Notes: generated by a model not told the origin, from the letters alone. A stretch of DNA of 64,000 nucleotides from Neostapfia colusana (GCA_030760725.1 JASWHV010000008.1:52055671-52119670); one strand, 5' to 3'. Counted from the stretch's first letter, positions 1 to 11,236 are shown. Translations and numbers: made by a program.

Positions 1-1409
1 TCGACATGGGCTCCACGGAGCTTGGAAAAGGCTGTGTTGGGCTGTAATCGTGCGACCTAGGCCGGAAATCGGGATTTCTCCTAAAACTCGAAGAACAGCG
101 GTTTCCCTCAACGGTTCTTCGTGGTTCCTGCTCCTATGGACTCGTACGGGTACCTAGAAGTGACCCCCTCCACGAGAGGATGAGTGGTGCAGCGTGGGTT
201 ACGAATTTCGCGGATCGGTTCAGACTCTACTTTTGCACACCGTCGCGAAAACATGAAATTCCGGCGTGAGCAGCCTCTGTCACGCCGCCGGAGCTTGCGG
301 AAATGGAAGAGGGACTGAAGGCGAACCTCTTTGCTTTTCACAGCTCGGCGAACGGTAGGCTGTGGTGGCCGGACGGATCGTTCCAGTGGTGGCGTCTCGA
401 GCTGAAACGGCAGAGGAAAGATCATCGTGGTGGAGCTCAGGAAGGACTGCTTCGAGCCTGGAACCGGTGCGAGGGCGTCAAGGATGGCTTGGCGCACCTG
501 GTGCTGGTCTCCGATCGCCGTGGAAGCCTCGGTGTTATCCAGGCGACGAGGGACCGAGAATCCAACCGGGCGGCGAGGGGCTTCAGTTTTCTGGGTGGAA
601 ATGCGTCGGGCAGCGGTGAGAATCACCTGCGACCGCTCGGGCGCGTAGATAAAGGCCCCGAGAGTCGGTTCAGCGGCTGGGAGCGGCAAGCAGCTGGTGG
701 CCTCGCTGTTTCTTCGCCGTGGTGGCAGCTCGGTTCAGCGCAAAAACCCGAGTGCAGTGTTCGGTCGGCTGAGTTCTCTTCAGTGGCTGACAAGTGGGTC
801 CCACTCTCATTTTTAACCCCTGAACTTAACTCCATATCACTGTTGTAAACAGTAAGCCCTAAAATACCCATGGTGATTTGAATTATTCACCCCTGAGCCA
901 TTTGAATTGGTTAGAATTCAAATTGGCTTTGGTTTGACTAAATTCAGCACATTTTCAGTTTGAAATTCAAATAAAGTTTGAATTTGCTACACTTAGCTCA
1001 TGTCAAGATCAACTCCAAATGGAGTGAAAATTGGTGTGTGAGCTCACAAAAATGTGCTGAGTAAGAATATGCCTCCCACTTTTGAATTCATGGGATAAAA
1101 ACAGTTTGAATTTGAATTTGAGTTCAAACTACCCTCTTTCTATCTATACCCAAAAGGAACTCAAAAAGGTTTTGAATTTGGGTGAAACTTGGCATAGACA
1201 TTCCTAGCAATGTGTAGGAGCTTTCCAAATGTCCAGCCCCTATATGATGTATGTGGGAAATACCACTTTTTCATTTGTGAGTTTATTCTCTAATGAGAAT
1301 GTTGATAATGGTTACTTGCTCTTCAAATGTGTTCATGAACTATCTTCAAATGAGGTGTGTGTGTGTGGTGATGAACACTTTGAATGTGTAAAAAACTGAG
1401 GCCTTTACA
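1..1409 (-). mobile_element. LTR-like fragment, unrecognised family, cut by window edge
   Basis: No supported gene lies here. Read on the minus strand the block begins TGTAAAGGCC exactly where homology to the LTR of copia element A stops, passes through an AT-rich part with many TTTGAATT-type words, then enters a GC-rich part (about 250-800). The GC-rich part shares the phrase GTGGGACCCAC with the promoter-proximal part of the gypsy LTRs later in the window. Open frames here (for example 108-689 minus and 303-848 plus) overlap on both strands and look like GC-rich chance frames. I infer the 5' part of an LTR inserted in the 3' LTR of element A, running off the window. The other end and its target duplication cannot be seen. 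Confidence 0.4.
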
Positions 1410-1492
1410 CATCTCAACAAGTTCATTAGGATCTCAATTCATTTGTCATCAATCGTCCAAAACCCATAAGGGAATGCCTAGATGCACTTTCA
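1410..1492 (-). repeat. Element A 3' LTR remnant with polypurine tract
   Basis: On the minus strand TGAAAGTGCATC starts at 1492 and matches the first bases of the element B LTR at 36979. The similarity runs about 80 bases to 1410, where TGTAAAGGCC of another LTR-like sequence begins. Just upstream (plus 1493-1508) the minus strand reads AAAAAGGTGGATAT, a plausible polypurine tract. The remnant fixes the 3' end of element A. Confidence 0.6.
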
Positions 1493-1860
1493 ATATCCAC
1501 CTTTTTGGTGATTGATGATAACCAACTGAGATTACATAATTAATAATAAAAATTTGATTTCTATAAGGTGTGCATATATGAGAATGACAATGAGTAACAG
1601 GAACTTCTCACATATATGCACCCTTTATGGTGGGATGCCTAAAGAGTGTGTGACAAAAGAATGTGACATGCCACAAGAAGATAAGAACCTATCAATAATA
1701 AAGGTAGTCATCACATCAATATCGATTAAGTAGAAGAAGATAAAGTACATGAAGACTAATCTCAAGAGATAAAGCAAATAAGAAGATAAAGCAAATAAGA
1801 CTAATCTCAATCTCTCCCCCTTTGGCATCAAGGCACCAAAAAAAGAAAAATTAAGTAGAA
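1493..1860 (-). other. 3' untranslated part of element A
   Basis: This AT-rich stretch lies between the stop of the extra ORF (1861) and the polypurine tract. It contains repeated words such as gaagataaagcaaataag (around 1735-1800). I see no supported gene. A short minus frame at 1625-1864 is hydrophobic by composition only. Confidence 0.4.
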
Positions 1861-2472
1861 TCACTCATCGCCGCTCCCTCCCTCACTTTCGGTCCTATCT
1901 TCATCTTCGTCTTCATGACCATGCTGAGGAGGAGGAGCGGAGACACCTGCAAGCCCAAAAGATCTAAACTCTTGCTCAGTGAGTGGAGCCATCTCAGTGA
2001 TGTTTTCTTCAGAGTCTTCCGAAATATATGCTGATCCAACTGGCTCAATATCTAGCTTCTCACAAATGGCTTTGATGTTGGCCTTCATGTATCTTTGATG
2101 TCTCTTTCGGGCCAAACTCTCCTTGTGTTGATTAACTTCAATTTTGCGATAGCAGCCAAAGATAGAGGAGAACATCTTAAGCACACCATAGGAGGACTCT
2201 CTAGAGGGTGGAGGAACAGGAGTAGGTGTAGCATCCGACACCCTTGAGCCGTCATGAGCAGATGGAACAGTGTAGACTGTAGGCTTCTGGGACTTGAAAC
2301 CCGTGTGAGAGACATCTTTGACAAACTCAAGTCCTGTCACCTTCTGAATCATGTACATGATATAAGGTGCATAGCCATAGGACCTATTGGGAGTGATAGA
2401 GATGTTCACAATGTCATTATAGATGTACTCAAAGACATTGAAGGTCCTTTTCTTGCTTATCACTTCCATCAA
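1861..2472 (-). pseudogene. C-terminal half of the extra 3' ORF of element A
   Basis: The 203-codon minus frame contains SPNRSYGYAPYIMYMI-like text (here ITPNRSYGYAPYIMYMIQKV) and then a proline/serine-rich and acidic tail ending ESEGGSGDE. It is the continuation of the ORF at 2520-3332: the roughly 47 bases between them hold in-frame stops, so one gene has been split by point mutations. The family resembles the 'putative plant transposon protein' group found next to plant LTR elements. Its function is not known to me; an envelope-like role has been proposed for extra ORFs in SIRE-type elements but nothing here proves it. Confidence 0.55.
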
Positions 2473-2519
2473 GGTCCTTAGGGTCCCTTGGATTGTCCAT
2501 GCATCTCCATCCTTTGGAG

Positions 2520-3332
2520 CTATGGTTTTCTCAAAATACTGTTGAGCACGGCAAAGAATGGCTTCAAGTACTTCTTGGTAGGAGGTACATATGGCATTCT
2601 TGTGTCATACAAGAATTCTAGCTCATTCTTCTCCAAAGGCTTCAAGTTGTGAATGACAAGCTCATTTTCCAAGGTATGTTCAAGGTGAAGTATCTTGGCA
2701 AATTCCTCATAGGTGACACTGTATTTGGATCCATGTGTCATCCAAGTCATCTCATCCCCATCAATGCAAGCAAAGTAAAGAGTTGAGTAGAACTGTGTAA
2801 TGACCTCATTGTTCCAGTCATATTGAAAAGATAGAAGATCCTTCAAGCCATGCCTCTCTAATGCATCTAGTACCTCATGATAGGCCTGGTATCTCTTAGA
2901 CTTCAAGTAATCAATGTTGAGCCACTTACTCTCAACAATAGGATTCTTCATCTTCATGTATACATGTTCATAGTAGTCAGCATGGAAGTTGCTCCAAAAT
3001 CTTGGGTCAGCACATTGCTTTGGCTGCTCATAAACTTGAATTTTTCTGAACTTGTCAGCAAGTTCACTTCCCCTTCCAGTAAAGTCATCACTTGATGGCT
3101 GCCTGTTGCGGTGAATGGGGGCCTTCTTCTTCAATGGACCAACAGGACCACTAGCAAGTCCTTTGCCCTTGCCAACACTTCTTCTACGAGCCGTAGAGCT
3201 TCTGAAAATACCTTTGCTTTGTGATGTCTTACCAACCACTCTCCTCCTTTTAGGAAGAGAATCATCGGGAGAAGAGGATTGAGCACTGTGGTCATGTCTC
3301 TTCTTCATGGGCTCGGAGGCTGACAGCATCAT
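2520..3332 (-). CDS. N-terminal half of extra 3' ORF (putative plant transposon protein type)
   Basis: The 270-codon minus frame starts at an ATG pair (3327-3332) and has a basic N-terminus (KKRRR-like runs around residues 28-50, a possible nuclear signal). A conserved-looking core follows, with YEHVYMKMKNPIVESKWLNI and FYSTLYFACIDGDEMTWMT. This recalls the plant transposon protein family often found near retroelements. It sits downstream of pol and upstream of the 3' LTR of element A in the same orientation. It ends in an early stop at 2520 and the rest is in 1861-2472. There is no signal peptide or clear membrane segment. The family assignment is from memory of the domain's style. Confidence 0.55.
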   Translation of the reverse strand: MMLSASEPMKKRHDHSAQSSSPDDSLPKRRRVVGKTSQSKGIFRSSTARRRSVGKGKGLASGPVGPLKKKAPIHRNRQPSSDDFTGRGSELADKFRKIQVYEQPKQCADPRFWSNFHADYYEHVYMKMKNPIVESKWLNIDYLKSKRYQAYHEVLDALERHGLKDLLSFQYDWNNEVITQFYSTLYFACIDGDEMTWMTHGSKYSVTYEEFAKILHLEHTLENELVIHNLKPLEKNELEFLYDTRMPYVPPTKKYLKPFFAVLNSILRKP

Positions 3333-4177
3333 GCCTTACAGGAAAATCAAGGATTGATCGACGAGATGGATTGTAGATTTTGTGGAAATAAGAAGTTAGA
3401 GGTTCAATTGACGGGTAACCGGACTTGTTCGTTTTCAGAGTGCGGACTTGTCCAGAATACCGGACTTGTCCACACCCGATACTGGACTAGTCCGGATATG
3501 CTGAAGAACCCTAATTTTCTATTTTCAATAAATCTAGCACAAAATGATGCAAAGCAAGGAGGGATACACTAGGAATGCATCGAGAAAGGTAATGTATGCC
3601 CTAGGAATCAGGAAAATTGAGAAAAAGTAGAGGAAAGATGAGAACTCGAGTTGAGAGAGATTTTAGCGAAAAAGTGAAGGTTTGAGTCGAGATGCGTAGT
3701 TTGATCCGGATAAGTCCGGAGAGAGGAAACCACGTGTCGAGGAGAAGATTTCCAGTGGAGAGGACTTCGATTTCATTGGCCAAAACCGAAAATCACCTTG
3801 GGGGCTAGGGTTTGAGGAGTGAGAAGCCAAAAGTGCTTGTGAGGGAAAGAGAGCACTGGTTGGCGCGGGTATAGACTTTTAAACCTGGACATACGGACTA
3901 GTCCGGTGAAGGACCAAACAAGTCCGGTATGGCAGATCTGTCCGATCTAGTCTGAGTGACCGGACAAGTCCGGTGTTGACACCGGACTAGTCCGGGTTAA
4001 CTAGACAGATAAGATTAGAAATCAGGGAAATATTGGGAATTTGATCTAATGGTGATCTAAGGACATAATTTTCACAAATAACCTTGATGAACATGCCCAG
4101 TAAGCAATCAATAATCAGACAATGGTCATTATTCATCAAGATTCACTAATTTAAATAGTTTTTTAAGAGAAAATCAA
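3333..4177 (-). promoter_or_regulatory. Spacer with palindrome clusters and promoter-like layout before the extra ORF
   Basis: The minus-strand order is: a cluster of CGGACTAGTCCG-type palindromes (about 3890-3995, including a perfect 14-mer at 3982-3995), a TTTAAAAGTCTATACC stretch (about 3870-3885), a pyrimidine-rich leader-like part with an AAACCCTAGCC telo-box-like motif (about 3805-3815), a second palindrome cluster (about 3415-3500), and the ORF start at 3332. The LTRs of this copia family have the same order of cluster, TATA, leader, cluster. I infer an internal promoter for the extra ORF, possibly derived from LTR sequence. Confidence 0.4.
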
Positions 4178-6352
4178 TGTGATGCCCCTGCTCTGAGAAA
4201 ACCTCGGAACCGGACTGATGCATATGTGTGCCCAGGATGTTCATCACACATACACATGTAATCAACAAACTGAATTCAAAATAATACCATGAATAATAGG
4301 GTTTTATTACATTGTCTCATGAATCTCAAACTCATTCTAGCAGCGAAACTTTAATCTAGCAGCGGAAGTCTTCTAAACTATTGCGGAAGCAAACTAAACA
4401 TGGCAGCGGCTCCATCTCCTACTCCACAGGCAAGTTGACGGTATATCACACGCCTAATACTCCACATGGTCTTCAAAGTATTCCTCTCCTGTTGCTGATG
4501 ATGTATGATAATGCAAGGGTGAGTACATGTCGTACTCAGCAAGTGTGGGAAGTATGACATGTAGCTTATAACAAGGTATACATAAAAAGGCTCATTGCAT
4601 AAAAGCAAAGTTTATTTCACAAAACATGATAAAAACAGCAACTAGCTTTAAGTGAATTAAATCCCAATATGTATCCAATTAAAACATCAACATACCTCCA
4701 TCATATTTCACCTCTTTTAATGTCTCATCAGACATTCATCTTTCTCAACTTTTTCTCATGCTCATGAATACCATCTCGTATTCATTACCATCTCATCTCA
4801 TATTCCTTTCCATCTCATACCGAGACCAATGCTCATTGCCATGACTCAACAGTCATGAAACAATTCTCATTACCAGGACTCATCAGTCCCAAAACCAGAT
4901 CCAAAGACCAATGTCCCAACCAAATACCATCCCAATAACCATCCCATCTGATCATGGAAGATGGCCAGGCGCTTGTGACCGAAAGCACAGCTATCATGAT
5001 AGTTTTACACTCTGCAGAGGTGGCACCATTTTACCCACAAGTTTGTGATTTCGTCACCCGTCGGCGACTGCAGAACCTCCATTATACCAGTACACAACCG
5101 TCGGTGTATGGTCAAGAGATCACAAAATAGCCTTTACAAAGGGGCTACTAGATGTATGGACTTACTAAGGTTTCACCAGCAGGCTAGAATCTCCAATTCT
5201 CCCACCTACGGGCCCCCTCTTGTGCCATGCAGTTCCTAGGACAATCCTCTCTCGTCTCCCATTCCCCGCGCCTTCCACGGTCCATAACAATCCAACAACT
5301 TACCTAATTAGTCAGCTTAGCCGCACCCATACTTGGCCTTGTGGTGGCACTGTATTCCTGGCATGTGCTCGCATGAACCGGTCCTTAGATCTACGGCAAG
5401 TAAACCACCATCTCATTCTACCACATCCACAAAACCAAGCTTGCCTAGATCTCCCTCCGATTCATGTTCATTATCAACATCAGTTTCTCATTAACATTAT
5501 TCATACGAGTGCAGTTAGCTAGACACATTCTATCGCTTCCCATATCTCGTATATTAGCGAAGCAAAAAGCAAAAATGACCATACCTGACTCATCAACTTT
5601 CCCGGCGACAAGGGTGGTTAACAAAACTAGTAAACTCCTATGAAAGGGTTTCCCATCAAGTTGACTCAGCACACACACCTTTTCACAACCCAAACAGTTC
5701 CAAAAACATGGGATCAATATGGTCAAGGGGCACTTGCCTTGTTCCTGTGGCTTCTGTTGCTCTAGGATCTCGAAGTCTTGGTGCTGTATTCCTTCGTAGA
5801 TAGCTCCCTAAGCTTGTCCTTCTACTTACGATCACGCACATACAAAATTTGCAGCAATCAAACATCATGCACAATCTTTACTCAAGATGCAATGGTGCAT
5901 ATGCATGCTAATCCTATGATGCTGTTTTTATTAGGTCGGTTTGTACGTTTTATTGCATGTTTGCATGGGTTCGCATGGGGTTTTACAATGAACAGAGGTG
6001 TAGGGATCAAATGTGGATGTGGCGATGATCTTGACACTAGATCAAACCGATCAACACGTGATCTATCCACGAAAAAGCTTCTGTTCGAAGGGATCGAAGA
6101 AACAGATGCAAAGAAAACCATGATGACGTCGTAAGGTGGTAATGGAGACCTACCTTACTTCCTTCAGGTCCTTCCTCCTAGCAAAAACAGATCGTCGGCT
6201 CTCCTCCGGCGATGGTGATCGTGTCTGGTTCATCGGCGGTCTCTCCGGTAGTGAAACTCCAGCGAAGGGGGTTAACTCGGCGAGATGGGGGCTAGGGCCT
6301 CTAAGTTGTCGGCTTGGAAAAGATGTTATGATCAAGGGTGTGTTTCGGGTTC

Positions 6353-6360
6353 TATTTATA
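6353..6360 (-). promoter_or_regulatory. TATA box of the H 3' LTR
   Basis: The minus strand reads TATAAATA within CGGTTATAAATAGAACCC. It follows the G-box array and is kept at the same place in the other LTR (14867-14874). Confidence 0.6.
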
Positions 6361-6550
6361 ACCGGGAAAAGAAGAGTCCTTCTCCGATTGGATTTCAAAT
6401 AAGAGCCCTATTTGATTTGTGTTTGGATCTTAACAAGTTATCTCTAAATGATTTGGTGCAGTATCAATCGTGGAAGAAACCATGTCGGTTTCCTCTGTAC
6501 CAGGTGCTCGCGCACTGGGCAAAACTGCTTAAGGACCTCGTCCTTCCGCA

Positions 6551-7440
6551 GGGATAAGCTCCGGAGGCTCCACGTGTCCAGTGGAGGCCTGGTCTCCCTT
6601 TTCCCGCAGAGACGAGCTCCGGTTGCGCCACGTGTCCATCAGGCGGGACCTCCCTCTTCCTCAGAGGTGAGCTCCACGTGCGCCACGCGTCTGGCAGGCG
6701 TGACCTCCCTCTCTATCAGAGGTGAGCTCCGCGTGCGCCACGTGTCTTGTAGGTCAGGACCTCCCCTCTCTCTAGAGACGAGCTCCCCGTACGCCACGTG
6801 TCAGTGCCGGACCTCCCCTCTCTTCGGAGGTATCTCTAAATGTGCCACGTGTTAGTGCCGGGCCTCCCCTCTCTTCGGAGGTGAGCTCCGATAGTGCCAC
6901 ATGTCCCAGCAGCGCCAGACTTCCTTTCTGCTCAGGGATGAGCTCCCAGGTCGATACGTGTCCATCAGCGTCGGACCTCCCTTCTTCTCGGAGGTGTGCT
7001 CCAAGAATGACACGTGTTCAACAGTGTTGGACCTCCCTTCATCTCGGAGATGGTCTTCGAGGATGACACGTGTCGAGCAGGGCAGGACCTCTCGGAGGCG
7101 AGCTTCGAGGCTGACACGTGTCCGTCAGTGTCTTCTCCTTGGAGGTGAGCTCCGGGGATGACACGTGTCCAGTAGGACCGGACCTCTTGGAGGTGAGCTC
7201 CGAGAGTGACACGTGTCCATCGGGGCCGGACCTCTCGGAGACGAGCTCCGGGAGTGACACGTGTCCTGTGGGGCTGGCCTCGCTTCTCCGTAGAGGCTAG
7301 CTCCGGGGGCAACACCTATCCCACGGGATCGGACCTCGCTCCTTTTACAGATGCAAGCTCCGAGCCTGCCACGTAGCCAGTTAGCGGCGGACCTCTCCCC
7401 CTTTGCGGGGATGAGCTCCGAAGGTGCTACGTGGCCAGCG
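6551..7440 (-). repeat. 17-unit G-box/ABRE tandem array in U3 of the H 3' LTR
   Basis: A unit of roughly 45-65 bases repeats. Each unit has a GAGCTCCG-type start, then GCCACGTGTCC or GACACGTGTCC, then a GGACCTC...CGGAGG inverted-repeat-like part. I count 17 units; ten keep an exact ACGTGTC, the core of the plant ABA-response/G-box element, and the others differ by one or more bases. The array ends about 190 bases upstream of the TATA box on the minus strand, where an enhancer would sit. Confidence 0.8.
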
Positions 7441-7604
7441 GGCCGCTGGAAGTGTCTTCAGCGCTCTCGGTGAACTGGAATTAGCTCTTTTCGGCTATCC
7501 TTTTGATTCTTTTTCTGTTTCCACTTCTTTTAAAATGTTTTCTCTATATGAAATCTGTATGAATGCATAAATACGAATTTGAGGGTGTTACAAACCTACC
7601 CCCC

Positions 7605-7856
7605 TTAAATTGAACCTCGCCCTCGAGATTCGATAGTGGAGAATAGATGAGGGAATTCTGCCTTGAGGTCTTCCTCACGCTCCCATGTAGCTTCGACTTC
7701 TGTGTGATGTCTCCATTGTACCTTGCACCAACGGATCACTTTGTTCCTCATGATCCTTTCCTTCACGTCCCAAATTCGTACCGGGTTCTCTACAAAGGTC
7801 AGATCCTCTTGAAGCTCAAGTTCATCCATCGGTACTTGTTCTTCTGGTAGTCTCAA
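7605..7856 (-). pseudogene. pol: Integrase C-terminus with chromodomain, element H
   Basis: The frame contains FVENPVRIWDVKERIMRN, then KVQWRHHTEVEATWEREEDL and a PHLF end. This is the chromodomain pattern of plant chromovirus integrases. The tryptophan of KVQW is present, but the first and third aromatic-cage positions are not evident, as in group II plant chromodomains. It lies just before the polypurine tract and 3' LTR. The intervening integrase C-terminal sequence (7857-8105) is recognisable but frame-broken. Confidence 0.75.
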
Positions 7857-8105
7857 GCACTTCTTGAGCTAGGATACGTGAAACACGTCATGCACGTTGG
7901 AGAGGTACATTTGGAGCTCTAGTTGATAGGCTACTTCTCCTCTCTTGCCCAAAATCTTAAATGACCCGATGTAAGAAGGTGCTAACTTTCCTTTGACGTT
8001 GAAACGTCATTGGCCACGGATAGGCGACACCTTAAGGTATACGAAGTCCCCTACTTCGAAGGTCAACTTTCTTCACCTATTGTCCGCATAGCCTTTTTGT
8101 CGTGA

Positions 8106-8615
8106 CTAAGCAGCCCTCAAGTTCTCCCGTACCATTTGGACTTGCTTCTCAGCCTCTTGTAGCACTTCAGGTCCAAACACTTGGTTTTCTCCGGTCTCAT
8201 TCCAAAACAACGGTGTTCTACACCGTCTACCATACAATGCTTCAAAAGGTGACATCTTCAAGCTGGCCTGGTAGCTGTTGTTGTATGAGAACTCGGCATA
8301 CGGTAAGCTCCTATCCCAACTACGTCCATGTTTCAAGGTGCATGCTCTCAACATGTCCTCCAAAATTTGGTTTGTCCTCTCGGTTTGTCCATCGGTCTGC
8401 GGGTGATAAGCGGAGCTAAAATCCAGTCGTGTACCCATAGCTTCATGCAGCTTCCTCCAAAGCCTAGAGGTAAGCTGAGAACCCGGATCTGAAACTATCC
8501 TCTTCGGGACTCCATGACGGCATACGATCTGCTCCATGTACAACTCGGCTAGTTGTGCAACGTTGTACTTGGTCTTAACAGGAAGGAAATGAGTTGTTTT
8601 TGTCAATCGGTCCAC
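8106..8615 (-). pseudogene. pol: Integrase catalytic core, element H
   Basis: The frame has MDRLTKTTHFLPV, then SDPGSQLTSRLW (the second catalytic Asp block, with SDRG changed to SDPG), then AYHPQTDGQTERTNQILEDM with the catalytic Glu. The first Asp lies in the preceding frame (8622-8948). A stop separates the two frames around 8616-8621. Confidence 0.8.
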
Positions 8616-8621
8616 AATAAC

Positions 8622-8948
8622 CTAGATAGAGTCGTAACCCGATCGAGTTCGTGGTAATCCAACGATAAAATCCATACTGATGTCTTCCCACTTCCACTTA
8701 GGTACTTTCAATGGATGCAACAGTCCAGCGGGTCTTTGATGTTCGGCCTTCACCCGTTGGCATGTGTCGCATAAGGCAACATACTCTGCTATGTCCCTTT
8801 TCATATCATCCCACCAATAACAAGTTTTCAGATCCTTGTACATCTTTGTACTGCCGGGATGTATGGAATAAGGTGAGTCATGTGCCTCTTTTAATATCAT
8901 GTCGCGGATATGCTTCATGTTAGGCACACAAATCCTTATTCCTAACAA
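8622..8948 (-). pseudogene. pol: Integrase zinc-binding domain, element H
   Basis: The HHCC pattern is visible: EAHDSPYSIHPGSTKMY supplies the histidines and CDTCQRVKAEHQRP the cysteines. It runs into SMDFIVGLPRTRSGYDSI with the first catalytic Asp. In a working element it is joined to the frames on both sides. Confidence 0.8.
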
Positions 8949-8993
8949 AAGCGTACCCTTCTCGTCTTCCTTGAAGTCCTTTTCTATGCCTTG

Positions 8994-9188
8994 TCAGATT
9001 CTTTCCTTGATCTCCTTAATCTCCTCATCCGTTTCTTGGCCATCTCTTATCTCTTGTTCCAGTGAAGAGTGGAGTTCCATCACTTCCATCTCGTTCAAGA
9101 ATCTGAGATGTAACCGTTCGAACTCCTTGCATAGCTTCGGTGGTAGCTCCCAAACCGTGAGTTGGTGACATGTTTCCTTTCGGTTCAA
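8994..9188 (-). pseudogene. pol: RNase H to integrase linker, element H
   Basis: This short frame is rich in Glu and Leu and aligns in position with the linker of G3 (ALERDIREGQKNDEKIQEI-like there, LEQEIRDGQETDEEIKEI here). It is bounded by stops on both sides. Confidence 0.55.
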
Positions 9189-9200
9189 TGCATCAGCTAC

Positions 9201-9650
9201 TTAATTGGTCTTTCCAGGGTGATAGTTGATTCCAACATCATAATCCTTGATAAGTTCCAACCATCGACGTTGCCTCAAATTCAAATCCATTTGGGTGAAT
9301 ATGTACTTGAGACTTTTATGATCCGTATAGATCTCACATCGGTGGCCAAGGATATAATGTCTCCAAATCTTCAAGGCATGTACCACGGCTGCGAGTTCCA
9401 AGTCATGTGTGGGGTAATTCAGCTCGTGCTTCTTGAGTTGTCTCGACGCATAGGCTACCACTTGTCCTTCTTGCATGAGCACACATCCAAGCCCTTGTCT
9501 TGATGCATCACAATATATGTCAAAGCTCTTGCTTACGTCCGGCAATACCAGAACCGGTGTTGTGGTTAGCCTTTTCTTGAGCTCCTCAAAGCTTTCTTGG
9601 CACACTGGTGTCCATTGGAAGGCTTTTCCCTTCATTAGCAATTCCGTCAT
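9201..9650 (-). pseudogene. pol: RNase H domain, element H
   Basis: The catalytic blocks are visible: IYCDASRQGLGCVLMQ (Asp), HDLELAAVVHALKIWRHY (Glu) and IYTDHKSLKYIFTQ (Asp). The order and spacing match the RNase H of G3. Stops separate it from RT and from the linker. Confidence 0.8.
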
Positions 9651-9734
9651 AGGTTTTGCTATCTTAGAGAAGTCCTTGATGAACCGTCAGTAGTATCCAG
9701 CCATCCCAAGAAAACTCCGAATGTCTCTCACGTT

Positions 9735-10292
9735 TTACGGTAGGTTCCACTTCAAAACATCTCCCACTTTTCCGGGATCAACCGTTACTCCTTCTTCAGA
9801 GATGATGTGGCCAAGGAACGATGTCTCCTTTAGCCAAAATTGACACTTGCTGAGCTTGGTATACAATTGATGCTCTCGCAGCTTCTGCAATGTCAATCTC
9901 AAATGTTCTTCATGCTCTTCCTCACTTTTCGAATACACCATAATATCATCGATGAAAACCACGACGAACTTGTCCAAGTACTCCATGAAGACCTTATTCA
10001 TGAGGTACATGAAATACGCGGGTGCATTCGTTAACCCAAAAGACATAACGGTGTATTCATACGAACCATACCGTGTTCGAAAGGCAGCCTTGGGTATGTC
10101 GGAGGGCTTAATCTTCAGCTGGAAGTATCCCGACCGAAGATCAATCTTGGAGAAGACTCGGGCTCCTCTCATTTGGTCGAACAGGTCCTCTATTCGGGGC
10201 AGCAGGTATTTATTCTTGATCGTCACCTCATTGAGAGACCTATAATCCACACACATCCTCTGGGTCCTATCCTTCTTGTCCACGAAGAGCAC
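9735..10292 (-). pseudogene. pol: Reverse transcriptase, element H
   Basis: The frame includes KIDLRSGYFQLKI, MSFGLTNAPAYFMYLMN and the active site FVVVFIDDIMVYS, with the two Asp residues of the YXDD-type box. It ends with the FLGHIISEEGVTVDPGKV block. The beginning of RT lies in the gap 10293-10378, where stops interrupt it. Confidence 0.85.
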
Positions 10293-10378
10293 GGGGGCTC
10301 CCCATGGTGACGAGCTTGGTCGTATAGAACCCTTTTCTAGCTGCTCCTAAATGTGCTTCTTGAGTTCCACTAGTTCAT

Positions 10379-10936
10379 TTACGGGCATCCTATAGGTCTC
10401 TTTGCTATAGGTGCTGTTCCAGGTACCAAGTTAATGGAAAACTCGATGTCCCGGTTAGGTGGCATACTGGGAAGTTCTTCCAGGAACACGTTCGAGAATT
10501 CTTGAACCACCGGAATGCTTTCCAATGTTGCTTCTTCGACGTGGTTCAACGTTGCCTTCTCGGCTGCCGGTTGGGCTGACTCAAAATAGATATATGTTCC
10601 GTGCTTGTTTGTCAACTGCACGCTCCTCTCGGCACATTGGATTATTCCGTTGTGCTTGCTTAACCAATCCATTCCGAGTATTATGTCAAGCCCTTGGGAA
10701 TCCAAGACAATGAGGTTGGCAAGAAAGTCTACCCCCCTTATTTTAAGGTTTACTTTCGGACATACTATATTAGTCCTCATCTCTCCACCGGGAGAATTAA
10801 CCAACATAGTATATTTCAAGTGTGATATGGGTAGACTATACTTGGCAACATACTTGGATGATATGAATGAATGTGATGCTCCGGAATCAAATAGAATGGT
10901 GGCTGGGTTGGAGTTGGCAAAGAACATACCAATCAC
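10379..10936 (-). pseudogene. pol: Aspartic protease, element H
   Basis: The catalytic motif is LFDSGASHSFIS, followed by the flap-side block VNSPGGEMRT and the closing ILGMDWLSKHNGII. The frame continues to the protease-RT linker (NVFLEELPSMPPNRDIEF). It matches the protease of G3 in layout. Confidence 0.8.
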
Positions 10937-11002
10937 GACGTCCTCAGCCTATTGCGCCTCCTCAGCAGAGACATGGTTCACGTTGCCGTGAGCGTAGTTC
11001 TG

Positions 11003-11236
11003 CTATCCACAGATGCCTTGCGTAGCTCCTCTGTTCGGCCGTGGGTTCTGCTTGGGCACGTTGCTTGGCTGTCCAAGACCTTTCCTTGGGCACTGACTTG
11101 CAAAGTGTCCTGTTTCTCCGCATGCGAAGCATGCCTTGTTCCCCAAGACAGCGGGAACGTTGGGGCGGGGGTTTTGAGCATAAGCGCCCGTGTTGGGTCG
11201 GGCCGCAGGAGGCAAAGGCACACGAGGTGCTTGCAT
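11003..11236 (-). pseudogene. gag: Gag C-terminus with CCHC zinc knuckle, element H
   Basis: A CX2CX4HX4C knuckle is present as CFACGETGHFASQCP after a proline-rich stretch. It would bind genomic RNA in the particle. It is split from gag by an in-frame stop near 11384 and another near 11310. Confidence 0.75.

Larger units (their letters stand above)
4178..7592 (-). repeat. Element H 3' LTR
   Basis: It is homologous along its length to 12745-16105. On the minus strand it holds a 17-unit repeat array (7440-6551), a TATA box (6353-6360), a long transcribed-type region with hairpin motifs (4991-5002 and 4521-4537), and an AATAAA signal (4303-4308) about 125 bases from the LTR end. The distance from TATA to AATAAA makes R about 2 kb. 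Confidence 0.85.

Noticed and set aside
303..848. Possible host gene in the GC-rich start of the window
   Set aside because: Open frames overlap on both strands, have no recognisable domain, and the composition matches promoter-proximal LTR sequence seen elsewhere in the window.
6551..7440. Possible CRISPR-like or satellite array
   Set aside because: Units are degenerate along their whole length with no unique spacers, the array lies in U3 of both LTRs of a retroelement, and the genome is that of a plant.
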